In this document: piece by piece, positions 21,680 to 35,559 of the stretch
Layout: each line of letters begins with the position of its first letter
Numbering within the stretch: position 1 is the first letter of the stretch
Origin: Letharia columbiana
Lineage: Eukaryota; Ascomycota; Lecanoromycetes; Lecanorales; Parmeliaceae
NCBI RefSeq assembly: GCF_014066305.1
Contig: NW_023501038.1
Coordinates: forward strand, 930,001-994,000
DNA: 64,000 nt
Reading direction: 5' to 3'
Notes under the pieces: model-generated
Databases searched by the model: none
The model's input: the letters and a program-made list of their open reading frames with translations, nothing else
Told to the model about the DNA's origin: nothing
Made by a program: the position numbers and the translations under genes

Positions 21680-23425
21680 GGCTGCTTAGAGTGTGGGAAT
21701 CTATGGCGTATCAGCTGGGCAGAAGACTTTCGGATAGCAACAACGCACACGATCTAAACTTCTTTGAACTCAATGTTTGTAAAGTCTCTTCTTTGGGACA
21801 ATGTCAGTGTCGGCGTGTGGACAGGTCAAGGTACGGAGAGTGACCCTGCCAAAGAGCAACTTGGTGAAGCCTTAGGTCCAAGGATCGAGGCTGCGAATGT
21901 ATCCAAAAGTGAACGAACAGTTACTGGAATATGACTCTACTTGAAGCGAATCTCCAGAACGCAGATGCTGCGTTTTGGAAAAAGGAAGAGGGGTATCATG
22001 GGCTTGGCAAGCCGAACCTCCAGCTTCATGCAATAGAATCCCGTCATCGTGCTTTAGCACCGGTGAAACATCCCATAACACTTCTTGGAACCGATCAGGC
22101 TGCAGTCATGCATTCATCTCAACCTAGAGCTTGCAGAATAGAGGAGCAAGAGGTTCGGTGCGGCACGAATCGTCGGATGTAAGGTCTCGGGGTGCGTCAG
22201 CAGGGCTTCCCGTTGAAGCCCCACTTGTTTTAGTTCCGGTGCTTTTAGCCTTCGTCACCAATCAATCTAGGACGGAGGTTATTTGTTTGAACCCTAGGAG
22301 ACAAGTGGTAATTTCCACTGCTGATCAAGCCCAGATCGATCGCTGTGCAGAAGCCTCGCAGTGTGAATCACGCAGCCGCCTTGCCAATCCTAAGCCTGTG
22401 CATTGTAACGGCGGGCGCTTAGCCTAATGGCTTGCATTTGGGGAATACGCCTTATCGGACGGCGACAAAAGCTTCTCAGCTTATGAGGGTCACGCAATCG
22501 CTTGGGCAATAGTCGAGCCAGACGCTGGAACTTGAGCCACCTAGGCATGTTTCGAGATCATCCCATCACGTTATGAAGCTAACGACCCCAGGCATCATGC
22601 TCTGCCAGCTTGTACCCAGTCGTTTGTATCATGTTTCGGGTTTTTTGGCACGTAATTTCAAGGTTTGGGGGTTTCATGATTTGGCTGCATAAAGGATGCT
22701 GCGTGGTTTGAGCCCGTGCCTGATCAGCTCTCCCGATTTCTTGCACCCGATCGTGCCAGCGCAGCCTCGCTGATTGCCAACCAATATGCAGCCTGCCGTG
22801 AGAGGTTTGCCGGACCTTGCTGGCTCGAAATCTTGTCTACGATGCCAACATATGTATTCGGAATTTACCACGGGCGTTGCTTGCTTGCTCGAGATCTTAC
22901 ATACAATGCTAACTATCTACCTCTGAAATCAGCACAGTAGCGTAATGTCTCAGATTATATTGATGTTTTGGGACGTAGGAGCGGATAAGCCCCGTACTAT
23001 TCCCAGTCATTGTCAAGATCCGCTATTGGTATGTCTCCTTTAGCGCTTGGTCCTTTAGCGCCGAAAGTGGCAGTTTTGTCGTGCTTCAGCAATGTCTGCC
23101 ACATTCTCTTCGCTTCTATTGGATAGGAGCTATGATAACCTTTTTGCTCCTTGGCCGATTCGGTAGGGCCTTATCTTTTGCTGTTTGATTACCTAGGAAA
23201 GTGAAGTGGGGGTACTCTGCCGTGCTTCATCAATTCTCGCCAGACCCAATTACCTTCCCTTCACAAATGACACCATAGCACCCTCACCCGTTGAGTCGGA
23301 ACCTCTCTTTCGGTGGCCCGGCGCACTAGGGGTAAGAAACTTATGGCTTTCGTCCATTCAAGCTATCTTCGATTTCAAATCGGAACAGTTTACGAAAGCA
23401 CCGTGCCAGCATCCAAGAAAGTAGA
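21680..23425. other. Spacer without recognisable gene
   Basis: 1.7 kb containing only short, unrelated ORFs on both strands. No transposon ends or tRNA-like folds were identified. Confidence 0.4.
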
Positions 23426-24371
23426 ATGTCTTTCGCTCCAATACTGGGCCCAGAGTCATCTTCTCAAGCTCACCTCCGATCCTTCTTCTTTGCGTACTTG
23501 GCGTCTGTGGCTGCGCTCTGCTCTTCGCTGCTTGCCGGAATGTCTGCATTGGTCGATAATCTTGCCATGCGGATCCCGCCATCCTCATGTATTGTCTGCC
23601 AGTTCAAAAAGTTACGAGCGTCCTGTTCCAACACGGAGAACAAGACAACCGTACTCGTCTTCGACCCCAGCACGGGAGTCTATACCTTAAAGAAGATCGA
23701 AGATATCGACGGTGAGTCTACAGTGCGCGACTTGTCCGACCTCCTCTTTCGTTCTCGTACTCACTACGTACGTAGCCGAAAAACAAAACTTCATCTACCG
23801 CAAAGGCCTGCCCACCTCAGCGCAATCCATCAAGGTCCAGCTTCCCGGAGAAACGAAACTTCTTGCCGAAGTCCGTGTCGACAGCGCGCGCACGCGACAG
23901 GGACTGAAGCACCAGCGTTCGCTGGTCGATGGTTTCTACATCATGCCAGGGAGGCCTGGCGCGCAAATGACAATGAACCCCAAGCGCACGCGCGAGGATC
24001 AGCTGGCAGAGCTACCGGCCCCCGGTTTCTTCAACCAAACAAGGCACCCAGTGGAACTACCCGCAGACGAAACCTCTCCGGTGCCTGCCCTCCCTTCCTC
24101 ACCGACGCCGTTGCTGCTCCCGCCTCGGACCCCACCGAAAGATGCGCGCAAGGCTCCACAACTGCTCGCTCCACCTCCCAGGGAGGTTTTTCCGGAGAAG
24201 AGGACTTCGTACGGCAGTAGCTTGGGGAGCGCGAGCATTCACATCGCTTACCTACCGAGTCATCAGGACGACGTTGAGAGAGATGAGATACCGGATCCGT
24301 GCAATGTGAGTCCTTCCATTCCGCATTCCGGACTGCGAGTATCGATTCTCCGTGGTCTCATCGATGCTTGA
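23426..24371 (+). CDS. Hypothetical protein with one hydrophobic segment, 293 aa
   Basis: Two exons, 23426-23711 and 23776-24371, joined by a good GTGAGT...TACGTAG intron. The joined frame is open for 293 codons. Residues about 19-42 are hydrophobic and could be a signal anchor. The middle (KQNFIYRKGLPTSAQSIKVQ and following) is basic. The C-terminal half is Pro-rich (ALPSSPTPLLLPPRTPPKDA). An alternative 3' end is possible, because GTGAGT at 24307 could start another intron with acceptor near 24389. I do not recognise the family. Confidence 0.45.
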
Positions 24372-25165
24372 GAACAGAACAGAATACACGCTCACCGTTG
24401 AAGACAGGCCCTCGATAAATTTCTCTAACCCTTGGCCCCATTAGCTGCGACCATTCTCAGCATGGGTAGTCAAGAGAATGATCCCCGCGGGATATACATC
24501 GGTCGGCATCCGAGAAATAATTTTACGACTTTGGAAGGCAAGAGCAAATGTGGATAGAGGAGTTGGGAACGAGAAGGGATGGCGAGATTTACCATTTTGG
24601 ATGTGCATATTGAACTGTTTTGCATGCCTGTACATACTACGAGCTTTCGTTTTTTGGAGAGTAATGTTTGGTGAAGAGGAGGACTCAAAGATTCGGCGAA
24701 TGGGTTTTGGTACTGTCGGAGGGCTACAAAGGATGCTTGCGAAATGTATCTATGGAGAGGAACGGATTGGCTAGTCCGAGATTCGAGGGATTCCAGAGGA
24801 CTGGGGTAGTTCATGCCATATCTAGATCAGAAGTCACATATTACGGTTTAGAGAGTGAAATCCAGCTATGAGTGAGGTTGAGAGACGTCAGCTACTGCGT
24901 GCTGAAGACCTTTGAAGTCAGATCGATACCCAGGGTTCAGAGTACGAGATTCAAACTGCAAGCATAGGTGTATGATATACGTCTCTTTTTCTACTATGAG
25001 TGAGCCTCTGAGGCAGTCCCCAGTCTTTCCCAAATGCCCGACGAATGCCCACGGCTCTATGTATCTGTTGCCACCAACGCCTTACTCACCGTATCAAAGG
25101 GAGTAATATATACGCGCTGCTCGAGAGCAGCATAAAGCATCTACGGTACTCGAAATTCCAATCAA
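24372..25165. other. Spacer without recognisable gene
   Basis: About 0.8 kb between convergent genes. Short ORFs have no family signature. Confidence 0.4.
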
Positions 25166-26254
25166 TCACTTATCTAATCCTTTCAATTGCCGATAGATCG
25201 TCTTATGCTGTTCCAAAAACAGAAAAGTAGCAATCGTATGCGGTCCCAACCGCACAAAACTCGGCACCCAGCCCCGAAACATCCACCCGACGCCTTCATT
25301 CTTGACGGTCCTGCTCAACAGCCCCAGCAGACTCTCGCTCTCTTTCGCGCTCATGACCCGTGTCTTGATCACATCCACAGGACTGCACACCGTCGTCGCC
25401 ACGAAGCCCGCAAGCAGGGACGCGGTAAAATGCGTCGTCAGATTATCCTCGAGTGACGTCTTCGCCAGCAAGACCCGCTTGAAGCTATCGTAGCTCGCGA
25501 GCTGGCTCGCCGTCATGAGCACGGCCCTCATGCTGTTCGGCCAGACGCCACGCCACAGGCTCCGCCAGCCTTCCTCCCGAGTCATCCGTATCAGTCCGTC
25601 TATGGCGTTCCTGTAGTTCCTTCTCTTATCAGCGGGTAAAGCGGCGTCGTGCTGCATGCGCACGTTGAGTACGTCGGCTGGGTTGCCGGCTATGCCGCCT
25701 AGGAAGCCGGAGGCGCTGGCCATGGCGATTAAGGAGAGGAGGGAGGGAGAGGAGCGCGCGGTCGTGAAGGTCCCTTTAAGTTCGGAGTAGATGCCGAAAC
25801 GGGTGGTGGAATAGGTTAGTTGACGGAGAAGAGAGGCGGAGAGCTGGGGGAGATTTTAGCAAGGTTTGAGCGTTTGGTGGTTGGAGGAGGCGAAAGTTTG
25901 GGGGGTGGGAGTCGGAAAGACATACGCCGCGGTAGAGGCCCAATACACTGTCGGCCTTGAGGATGTGCACGAAAGTGCCGAGCATGCCCTTGGGGCCATC
26001 TGGAGTTCGTGTTTGGAGGCGGACCTGCTTGGAGTAAGCTCAGGCTTGAGGATTTCCAGGGGTTAACCTCTACCTTTACTATTGACTCGATTAGCTTTCG
26101 ATCATTACTTTTTCTCTCAATAAGGTCTTGCGCTCGTACTCAGATCCAATGGATGTGTCACGGAGGCGGCGAAGCATGATGCTGAGCCTCCAAACCAAAA
26201 CGGGTAATGGATGTTGGTGTGGTCCTTTGCTCTGACCTTGCCAGATGAGGACAT
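25166..26254 (-). CDS. DIC1: Mitochondrial dicarboxylate carrier (MCF/SLC25 family), about 301 aa
   Basis: An inner-membrane carrier that exchanges dicarboxylates (malate, succinate) for phosphate. It has three tandem mitochondrial carrier modules with signature starts HPLDL, NPADVLNVRMQ and SPVDVIKTRVM, and the fungal DIC-like stretch RQLTYSTTRFGIYSELKG. Exons: 26254-26140, about 26038-25926, and 25843-25166. The second intron (GTATGT...CCCCAG) is clean. The first is awkward: the donor after HPLDL is in phase 1, but the obvious acceptor before GTCCGC is out of phase. An acceptor 14 nt earlier restores frame and inserts YSKQ before VRLQTR. The role is well supported; the first junction is not. 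Confidence 0.82.
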
Positions 26255-26871
26255 ATCTCTGCGGGCATTCCGCTGGCTTTGAGAAGTATAGAGTGGAGGT
26301 TCGAGAAGATGATAGGATGGGATGAGCGAGCTCGGAGGATTCGTTGGAAAGAATTTTGACTGGCAAATGCTCCGGTGCCAAGAGCAACAGGCTTGGCACG
26401 ACAAGCCATGACCTCCGTGAGCAGGGGCCGTGGTTTCCTTATCATGATCTCCAACTCTACAAGAAAAGACTGAACGTAAAGCCAACTTCGCGCGTATTGA
26501 CTATTATCAGCTCGCAGATGTGTGCATTGTCGGGACCGCTGAGATGTTATATAAGCCCTTCTATTGGTAGGGAACTTTGGCCTCTGTGTCTTTTACCCTG
26601 CAGCACGCTCTTGCCCTGTGGTACTGATTCATCCTACGATTCTCTCCCAACCTGCGATACGTATTACAACCCGAGTTATAGCTGTGAAGTTGATAATTCA
26701 GGTCAGCTTAGTATGCTACTCACTTTGAACCAGTTGAGATGAATGACACTTTGAGCACATAGAAACGCTATTCTTACATTATCACCATCTTAAACGCAAA
26801 CATCTTCATTACATTGATTGTCTTGTTGCTTCATGTGTATAGCAGTCTCTTCGCTACAGTCATGCCGGCTC
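26255..26871. other. Spacer between DIC1 and the polyketide synthase
   Basis: 617 bp holding the DIC1 promoter and the 3' region of the synthase. This is the apparent left border of the biosynthetic cluster. No gene was recognised. Confidence 0.4.
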
Positions 26872-29800
26872 CTATATCTTCAGGACACCCAATGTCTCGC
26901 CCACCGTCGCTGACAACGCTTTGAACGTTAGGGTTGGCGCAAGCAGTGTTTGAAAGCCAATATCCAACCCGAATTCCTTAAAAAGCCAGTTTCGAAGCTC
27001 GGCACCGATCATACTATCCAGGCCGTACGCCGCAATGGACTTGCCATCGAAGTCGAATCCTTCGACCGCGGTCATGAGGATGCTTGAACACCTCTTCATA
27101 ATGTGCAGAGCAATAGCCTCAGTCACGGCGTCAGGACCTTCCGCCATGGTTGCTTTCAGAGAGCCCACGAAGTCGCCACCGGAGCCCCTGCTGGATGTTG
27201 AAGAACTGAGGATATCCTCAACGTTTGCTCTGATGCCGTTCAAGCGAGCATCGTTGTACCAATAGGCATCAACGACATCCTCAGAGGCTAGTGCTTCGGC
27301 GAGATAGACGGGTTCAAGGCCGAGTATGATCTGAGCGCTACCAATACGAGCAGGCTCGTTGGCGCCAGGCTTAGCTTGCATCATGGCCGTCTCGAAACCA
27401 CGGAGCATCTCTCCTTCATCGATTCCGTACATTCCTTTGCGGGAGAGCGATGTCTCAATATTCTCATTCTCGGCCACAACCCCAACGTCAAGAACCATTG
27501 GCAGAGCCAGTGAGCTCGCAACGAGGCGATGCTGGTTTCGATGCCAGGCGAGAGCGTCAAGGAAACTGTTGCCTGCGCTATAGTTGGTCTGTCCAGGGTT
27601 ACCAAGTACCGCCGAGATGGAACTGGTCATTACGAAGAAGTCCAGCGGTGTATCACCCAGAGCTTTGTGAAGGTTCCATGCACCCATCATCTTGGGGTTC
27701 ACTGCAGCAGCAAATTTCTCGCAGGTCATGTTTTCGAACATACCATCCTGCCATTATCATCAGCGATGTCCAAGCTCGTGTGTATCTGAGATGCTCACCT
27801 GGAGTACCATAGCAGCGTGGACAACACCACGAATCGGACGGGCTGCATTGACCGCGGAAACAACCTTCGCCACGTCCGTGTCAATCGTAGCATCAGCCCT
27901 GAATACCTGAGCAGAAGCACCAGCTTCCGTGATTGACTCAACAACTTTTGCAGCTTCTGGTTTGTCCGCCCCGGAGCGGGATATGAATGCAAAATTTCTG
28001 CACCCTTTTTCCATCATCCAGGTAGTTAGACTGCGACCCAATCCGCCAAGACAACCAACCAAAAGATAAGCAGCATTTGGGGAGAAACGGAGCTCTTTGC
28101 CTGCCGGTTGAATCTGAAGTAGACGATTAGGACGAACCTTTGTCTTTTCGTAAAAGGGCACATACCTTGACAGAGCTTTCTCCATAATTATACGCAACGA
28201 CACCGTTATTCAGTTTCGCGGAGGAGTCTGAGAAGCTCTTCATCTCCTTCAGTGCACTGATATCATGCACCGCAGGCTCTTGGACCAAAAGCTGTCTGTG
28301 TAGCCTCAGAATGTCGAGTGTTGATTTCAGGACTGCGGAAGCCTGACTCTGTCTGTAAAGAGCACCGATGCCTGTGGGAATGAACGAAGCACCTTTTGTG
28401 AAAGGAAGTACATCTGGCCTCGCATCAACAGATCCATCGCTAAGGACGAAGCGACCCATTGCTGGCATGAATCTCCATATTTCCCGACTCAAATGCGAGA
28501 AGTCGCTCGCAATCACAATGCTAGGCACATTGGTAGAGGTTCCTGACACGAGCTTGCGAATCGTTTCGGTTTCTTCGGCCAGTAATATCGATCCGGAAGG
28601 CACTTGGTACTTGAGGAGGCATTCTTCTTTCTCTTCTTCAGTCTCCACGACCAGCGTGATGTTGAAGTTGAATGCACGGCTGAGACCAGCAATGGCGCCC
28701 ACGATAGGCAGAGGTGCAGGAAGAACCAGCGCATGCTCGCCCGGCTCAACGTTCCCTGCCTTGAGACAGTTCACCGCTTTGCACAAGTTGGGTAAAGTTG
28801 CTGCCAAACGCGCCACATCGAAACCTGCAACACCGACACACATGTGCTCAGTGGCTCTCACCATAGTGGAATAACCTTCCTTCGTATACAAGGCGGTGGT
28901 TTGACCGATGGCGGCTGCGTCCATACTGCTGCCGACTCTGACGATTTTTCCCAGCACAATCCTGGGCGGCTCATTGTCAGACTGCACATCGTCTGCTTGG
29001 AATTCAGATGCTTCCACCTGAATCTCGGCCTCAAGGTCTGAAAGTTCCTGAGTTTCTGGTGCTCTCGGACAGAGATTGAGCTCTCCATTGACGACTCTGC
29101 CGCAAAGCGCCGTCTCCGCTGGAAGGACAGAGTGCTCAGTAGCATCTGTTGTAGCGGAGAGTTGGTCGTTCAAGGTTGCATTTGGAACAACCCGGCTCAC
29201 ATAGAGCACTCCTTGATGAAGCCAGAAATCGGTATCTTTACCAGAGTTCTTCGTTGCCACATTTCCGAGCTTCTGGTGGAGGGTTTCACCAATGCATCCA
29301 AGGTTCTCATCAACGTCAACATCTAGCAGCGTAATTTGAGCTGCAGCTTGCTCAGATCGTATGGCCCGAAGAAACCCTTGGCTCATGCCTCCGAAAATCA
29401 CCTCGCCTTGATTGACCCCGCTGGTGAGCCAAACGACCGGCAAGCTTGAGCAAAGAATCTTCTGCAGCGCCTCAAAGACGTCAGCGCGGAGTTTGGATAG
29501 CATGGTGCCCTCTGTGTCGTCGATGACGATCTTAGTAGCCTCTGAGACCTCGACTTTCGAGATATGCTCAGTATGCACGTTGCAGCCTCTTGCTCGCAAT
29601 TGTTTCGCGATGTCCTGTACGGAAGGTCGCTGTGGATCCATGGTGGCGATCATAATTTTCTCATCGGTATTTGGTACGTTATTTATTGAAGCTGACAGCT
29701 GGGAATGGATCACGCTGGTATCCGAGAGATGGAACTGGGACCCAAGATCCGAATAGCCGCATAAGCTGAGCGCTTTGGCAAAATTGTTGTCGGAACTGTC

Positions 29801-32800
29801 CTTCACAATCGAGATCAGGCTGCCATTCTCACCGACGAAAGGCTTGACTGTATTTAGCAAATCCATCTGTATTTTGGTCTGAAGCATACAATCCCCAAGG
29901 ATAAGAAGGCCATGCCTCTCACCAATGGTCTCGCTCCATTCAGACAACTCTTCTGATAGCAAGAGTGTGGAAGTCCGCTCATCCTGAATGGATGATTGGA
30001 AGTGGTCCAATGCCTTTGCAGAGCGACTTCCAATCGTGAAAGTAGTGGTCGGTGGAAGGTATTGTTTGAGCGCGTCAACGAATTCGATTAGCGACTCGCC
30101 GAGGAGAATGACACTGTCAATGGCACCCTTATGATTAATCAACTCAACAATCTTTCCGACTGCGTCTACTTCGGACTGGACATGAGGGTAAACCTGGACT
30201 GCTTGTGGCGAGGTGAGAGTGGTAACATCCGGTTTCCACGAGACCTCCATGTATGGTTCTCTGCTGCGAGCCTGAGTGGCATTCTGAGGAACCGCTGCCT
30301 CATATGACACACAACGCATGCTCTTCACATCTAACACTAGCTCGCCGCTTTCCGTTGCAAGCTTAGTATGGGTGTTGAAGTAGCGACCATTCAGTTCATC
30401 AGTCCATGCCACCGCATGACCTCTTGACCCTGCTTCTTCGTTGGGAAACCACAGATTGACCTCTTCCATCTGTAGGGGCACGACGCCACAGGCCATCTCC
30501 TTGTGAAGACCGGCGTTGATGGAAACGATGATGAGTTGCAAACAAGCATCGATCGTCGAAGGGTGTAAGATGTATCTGGATTCCCCATCCATCATACCAC
30601 TTTCAGTGGCGACATCCACATTTGCTGCAGCCTCGTGGTCTTTGCCATTCGTCCTGATCTGAGTGAGAGGCTGAAAAGCTGGTCCATATTCGAACCCAAC
30701 TCTGTTGAATGCCTCATACCATCTCTTCCCTGGTACGCGTTGAGTCAACTTCGAGACATCGACTGGCGATTCAAGCTTTCGCGGTGAACTTGGAAGATTG
30801 TGCTTGGCAGCAATCCGTCCCTCGCAGTGAGTTGTCCATCGTTCGTCGGTGATGGACTCAACCGCGAACGAGTACCACATTGTTGTCTTTTCAGCCATGG
30901 CTAGTTCTTGGAACCTAAGCTGTATCTCGATTCCGTTATCTTTCTCAGGGATCACCAAAGCCGTCTTGATATCAACGTCTCGAAGGGTGACGCCTTGGAT
31001 CTCAGCACCTTCTGTCTGACAAACTTGTCGAAGCGCCTCAATTGCTAATGACATATGAGCTGCAGCTGGGAAAACAGCCGCATTGCCGAGCTTGAAGGCA
31101 GTTAGTGTACTGTCAAGTAAAGCAGGGTTGACTGAGGACTTACCCGGTGGTCTTTCAGCCATGGAATATCTCTGTGACGCAGAACATTCCTCCATACAAG
31201 AGAATGGTCTGACAGACCTAGCATTCTACTCCCCAGAAGATCGTGGCGAGGATGCTTGGGATGACGCTGTTCGTGACTGAATCGAGGCTCTGCCCAGAAG
31301 CGCTTTTCGTAATTCCACTGATAAGGTGGCAGATCGACAAGCAACCGTGGACCTCCATGCTTTCTGGAGTCGATCGTATCGCTTGCGTTTTCAACTCGGT
31401 TGACTTCTTCAATATCCAGGGGAACACCTTGCAAGAAAAGCTCTCCAGCAGTCTTGAGGAGCTGAATGGAGTCATCCGACTTTCGGATAAAGGTCGGGAT
31501 ATATTTGTACTGATCGAAGTTGTTGGCCAAGCAGATCTGTTTGAACGGTCCAGCGAGTGCTGAATGGGGTCCGATTTCGATGATACATCCGACGTCTTCT
31601 AGGCCAGCGAATTGTCCCATGGTCGTGATTGCGGAATCAAAGCGAACTCGGCTACGGAGGTTGTCGCTCCAGTATTGGATTGGCACGTGGTCTTCTTCAT
31701 ACTCTTTGCCCGTCACCGAGGAGATCATTGTTGCCCTTGGTCGGCGCCATTCCAGACTTTCCTGGTCCAGCTTCCGATATGCCTTCGAGAGCAGATCGTT
31801 GTAGACAGGAGCCACGGCGCTCATCTGAGGCGAATGGTAGGCTTTTCCAGTCTTCAGCTCTCTTGCGAAAATCTTCGCCGAATCGAGTCGTTTCTTCGCC
31901 TCCTGGATTCCTGTAGAATTGCCACTTAGAGTCACACTGCTGGGAGAGTTCTCGCAAGCGACGATCACATCTTCGCTCAAGTCTGCGATAAAGTGGGCGA
32001 CTTCCTTCACTCCAACCCCAGCAGCGAGCATGGTACCCGTAGGCGCGACGTTCTTCACAGCTAAGCCACGGTAGAAGGCAGCAATGATTGCTTCTGGAGC
32101 GGAATGCAAACCAGCGGCGTAAGCGGCGCCGATTTCGCCAGACGAGTGGCCCACGTTGACTGACGGCGCTATATCCCATTGCTGGAGCAGATCCACGATC
32201 GCAATCTGCGTCGCTGTGCACACCGGCTGGGCAATCTCGGCCTCGGCAATTCTGCTTGATTCGGCTGGAGTCAATAGCACTCCTTCGATGCTCCATGAAG
32301 GAGGCGGATCAAGCTTTTGCAAGACATTGTCGAGCTCTCTGATGGTATCAAGGAAGGTTGGAAATACTCGCATAGCTTCCACCGCCATCCCAGCCCATTG
32401 GGCACCCTGCCCTGTGAAAAGGTAACCTATCCTTGGGACGGTCGAGCCAGCAGAGCCGAATTCGAATGAAGACATCGCAAAGTCATCCGCTTCACTACCT
32501 TCGCGTGCCACAGTGAAGGCCCGTTGAGAGAACTTAGTCCTTCTCGAGTTGAGCGTGTATGCCAGGTCAGCAAGATGGAACCTATCAGCGACGTTTCCAT
32601 AAGCGTCAATATTCCTCTTCAAAGTGGCTTTGTCATGTGCGGAAACTTCCATCAAGAAAGGCCTTGTGGTATGATAGCTATACCTCGCCTCTGCCTTAGC
32701 TTTGCCATGTTCATACCACGGATAGAGGGAATCCACCGCCTCAAGGATGACATGACCGTTTGTGCCGCCATAGCCGAAAGAAGAGACACTAGCCCGTCGA

Positions 32801-34347
32801 AGAGGAGAGTCGTTTGGCCAAGGTACTGTATCGGAATTGACTTTGACGTTCCATCCCTTCTCATCGACTGTTCGATATGTCAGTACTATTTGATGATCTT
32901 GTTCGTGCTAGCCAGAAACGTACTCGCTGGATTGATGGTCTTGAAACCTGCTACGCCCGGAATTGTCGCAGCTTCTGTCATCATAGCCGCTTTCATGACA
33001 GCAAAGATACCACTGGCGGCTTCACTATGGCCAATGTTTGCTTTGATCTATGTGAAGCGATAATGTTACCATTCGACCTCTTAGCTACCAAAGAGAATGA
33101 CTTACTGCACCAACGAGCAAGGGTTTGTCTGGACTTCTCGTATCATTCATAGCATTGGAGACCGCATTGACCTCGATGGGATCTCCCACTGGCGTGCCAG
33201 TCCCGTGGCATTCCACGTACGCTGTTTTGTCAGGATCAAGGTTCGCTCTTTTATACGCAGCTCGCACGACTCGCTCTTGTCCCTTGACACTGGGATGGGT
33301 TATTCCCATGCCCTCGACTTTGCCGTTCCTGCAGATATCAAGGCATTAGGATAGATTTGTTCATCTGAGAACAGCTAGTACTTACGTGTTGACAGCGGAC
33401 GAGCGAATTACGCTGCGGATCGGATCCTTATCGCGAATAGCATCCGACAGTCGCTTCAGGTATAGAGCACCGGCTCCCTCTGCACGACCATAACCATCCG
33501 CAGAGGCGTCAAAGGTATGGCAAGTCGATGTTGGCGATAGGATTCCTAATTTAGCAGTGTTCATATGTTGATCGACTGTGAGGATCAGGTTCACCCCGCC
33601 GGCAATTGCCGCCTCACAGTCGCGGGCACGCAGGGCGTGACAAGCGTTGTGAATGGCATAAATAGATGACGAGCAGGCTGTGTTGATGGTGAAGCTGCCC
33701 ATCAATGTTAGTCTTTGTTAACGAGGCAAGGAAATCGGTTGAGTTTCACTTACCTAGGGCCGTTCAGATTGAAGGTATTGCCGATCCTGTTGCTAATGAT
33801 ACCAGGGTCGACACCCGTGGCTGCATAGTTGTGCCTGAAGTCCGTGTCACGTACCGACATCTGTTGGTAATCGCTCGTGAAGCTACCAATAAAGACAGCG
33901 GTATTGCTCCCGGCTACAGCGTCGAGACTAAGTCCGGCAGATTCGAGGCATTCGTAAGATACTTCGAGTATTTTTCGTTGTTGTGGATCTAGCCACATTG
34001 CTTCCACAGGGGTCATGTTGAAGAATGTGGGATCGAAATCTTCAGGGGCGCCATCGAGGAAATAGCCTCCGAGTACATTGAAGCTCCCGGGACGCTCCAG
34101 ATTTTGATGGAAGTGTGAGTCGATGTTGAAGCGGTTCTCGGGTACCTTTGGTGTTTGGCCGGATCCTTTGTCTTTCAGTAGCTGCCACAGAGACGACGCT
34201 GAATCTACTGCTCCAGGGAGTCGACACGCTGTGCAAGATTAGCACCCGAGTCAGAACCCTGTGCCTCGAGGATAACGTACCCATTCCACAAATAGCAATC
34301 GGCTCCAGGGAGCAGTCCTCTCCACTGGTTTCTTTGATATAAGGCAT
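26872..34347 (-). CDS. Highly reducing type I polyketide synthase, 2345 aa
   Basis: An iterative megasynthase. Nine exons: 34347-34281, 34228-33754, 33694-33386, 33328-33106, 33047-32924, 32867-31144, 31090-28166, 28113-27799 and 27747-26872. KS has Cys188 (NTACSSS), ECHGTGTPVGDP and KANIGHSEAASG. AT has GHSSGE (Ser about 640). DH has its His in WLKDHR and Asp in HPSTIDA (about 1151). KR has GCLGGLG (about 1970) and its Tyr in GQTNYSAGNSF (about 2110). The ACP Ser is 2299 (YGLDSM). Between DH and KR the C-methyltransferase region (about 1260-1530) lacks any SAM-binding glycine motif. The enoylreductase region (about 1680-1930) lacks the NADPH-binding glycine loop, which is replaced by LVLPAPLPIVGAIAG. 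Both look inactive. No thioesterase or reductase follows, so release is in trans or by water. Expected product: an unbranched, unsaturated polyketide. Confidence 0.95.
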
Positions 34348-35559
34348 GATGTTTTGCCAGAGAATTGGTAAGGTGGGCTTTTGTTGTTGAGTGAAGTAAC
34401 ATTCAAGAGTAACTGGTGGTGGAGTAATTGACTGTAAGTATAGGTCTCGTCCAATGGATGAACAAATATGTTCTGTGTGTGCTTGTTGTCTGAAAGCAGG
34501 TGTGGGTCTCAATCGGATTGGGAGACGTTGTTATATGGTTCAGTAAGTCGAAGTCCCTCGTATCGCTAAGTGTTATACGTTGTATCCAGAGATGTTCAGC
34601 GCGGCGCGCTCTAACATTAGATAACGACTTTTTGGGGGAAGCAGCGCAACCCAATGCAGCCACTCCGAATGGTCCATTTCGGGCCCCTAGCGTCGCAATG
34701 GCATGCCCGTCTTCTTTTCATTCAATGCAGCTTAGGAGCGCTACAATAAACATACCATGACGTTGACCAAGGCCGTCATCCTGTCTCAACAAGATATCCT
34801 TCTCAGTCCAACCGTTTACACATGGGCTTTTCTTTTCTCGGGAACATGGTGCGGGCCGTCTCATACTGTTACTGTACATGCGTAGTGTGCTGAAGGTTTC
34901 GGGCTGATACCGAAAGTGCTCATACGCTGGTCAAGGATGCCCGATATCTAGAATAGGAGAATGGCGGCTGGATAGTACTAATGCCAAAGGTACCCGAATC
35001 GCTCAACTCCGCTGCTATCTTGGATCCGCCATCCTGTCCGCTGTTGCTTCAGTCAGCGAATAGCTTAGCGGCTGGGATGTTGATCAAGTGTAAAGTGAGT
35101 AGTGTTGGCATCGAGATTCGATGCATGCGCCATGACGCAGCATCTCCGAGCATCTTGGCCCCAAATTATTTGGCTTTTGCTGGGGCTCGGGCAGGTCAGG
35201 CCTAAAGGCGCGCCCTTAAAAGCCCAGGAAGGCCGCCCCGGAGTACGGGTACTAGTACCCGCGTCCTTCGGGGAGGCTAAAGACGCTTGGGGACTGGTGT
35301 CGCCGGGGCCCTGTCGATCCATCAATCACTCGCTTAGCTTACAACATACAACCGCTTCCCCAGGTAAAGGTACGTACCTTATGCTGCTCCGTACAGATCT
35401 ACTCCTCGGGCGTCAAAGTATTATCCTCCGAGGTAATCCCGGCTACTACTGGCTTTCTACCACACAATTATTTCTACTACTCGAATATATACATTTCTAC
35501 CATAGTTTATTTAATAAGCTTTTTGGTTACCCTACGTAGCATGCGATATCGCCAGGTAT
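34348..35559. promoter_or_regulatory. Upstream region of the polyketide synthase
   Basis: Holds the synthase promoter. A perfect 16-bp palindrome CGGGTACTAGTACCCG lies near 35243-35258. I saw no CGG(A/T)CCG motif near the synthase start, unlike other cluster promoters. No gene was recognised. Confidence 0.4.

Noticed and set aside
28368..28874. 168-aa plus-strand ORF inside the synthase
   Set aside because: Shadow of the synthase reading frame on the opposite strand.
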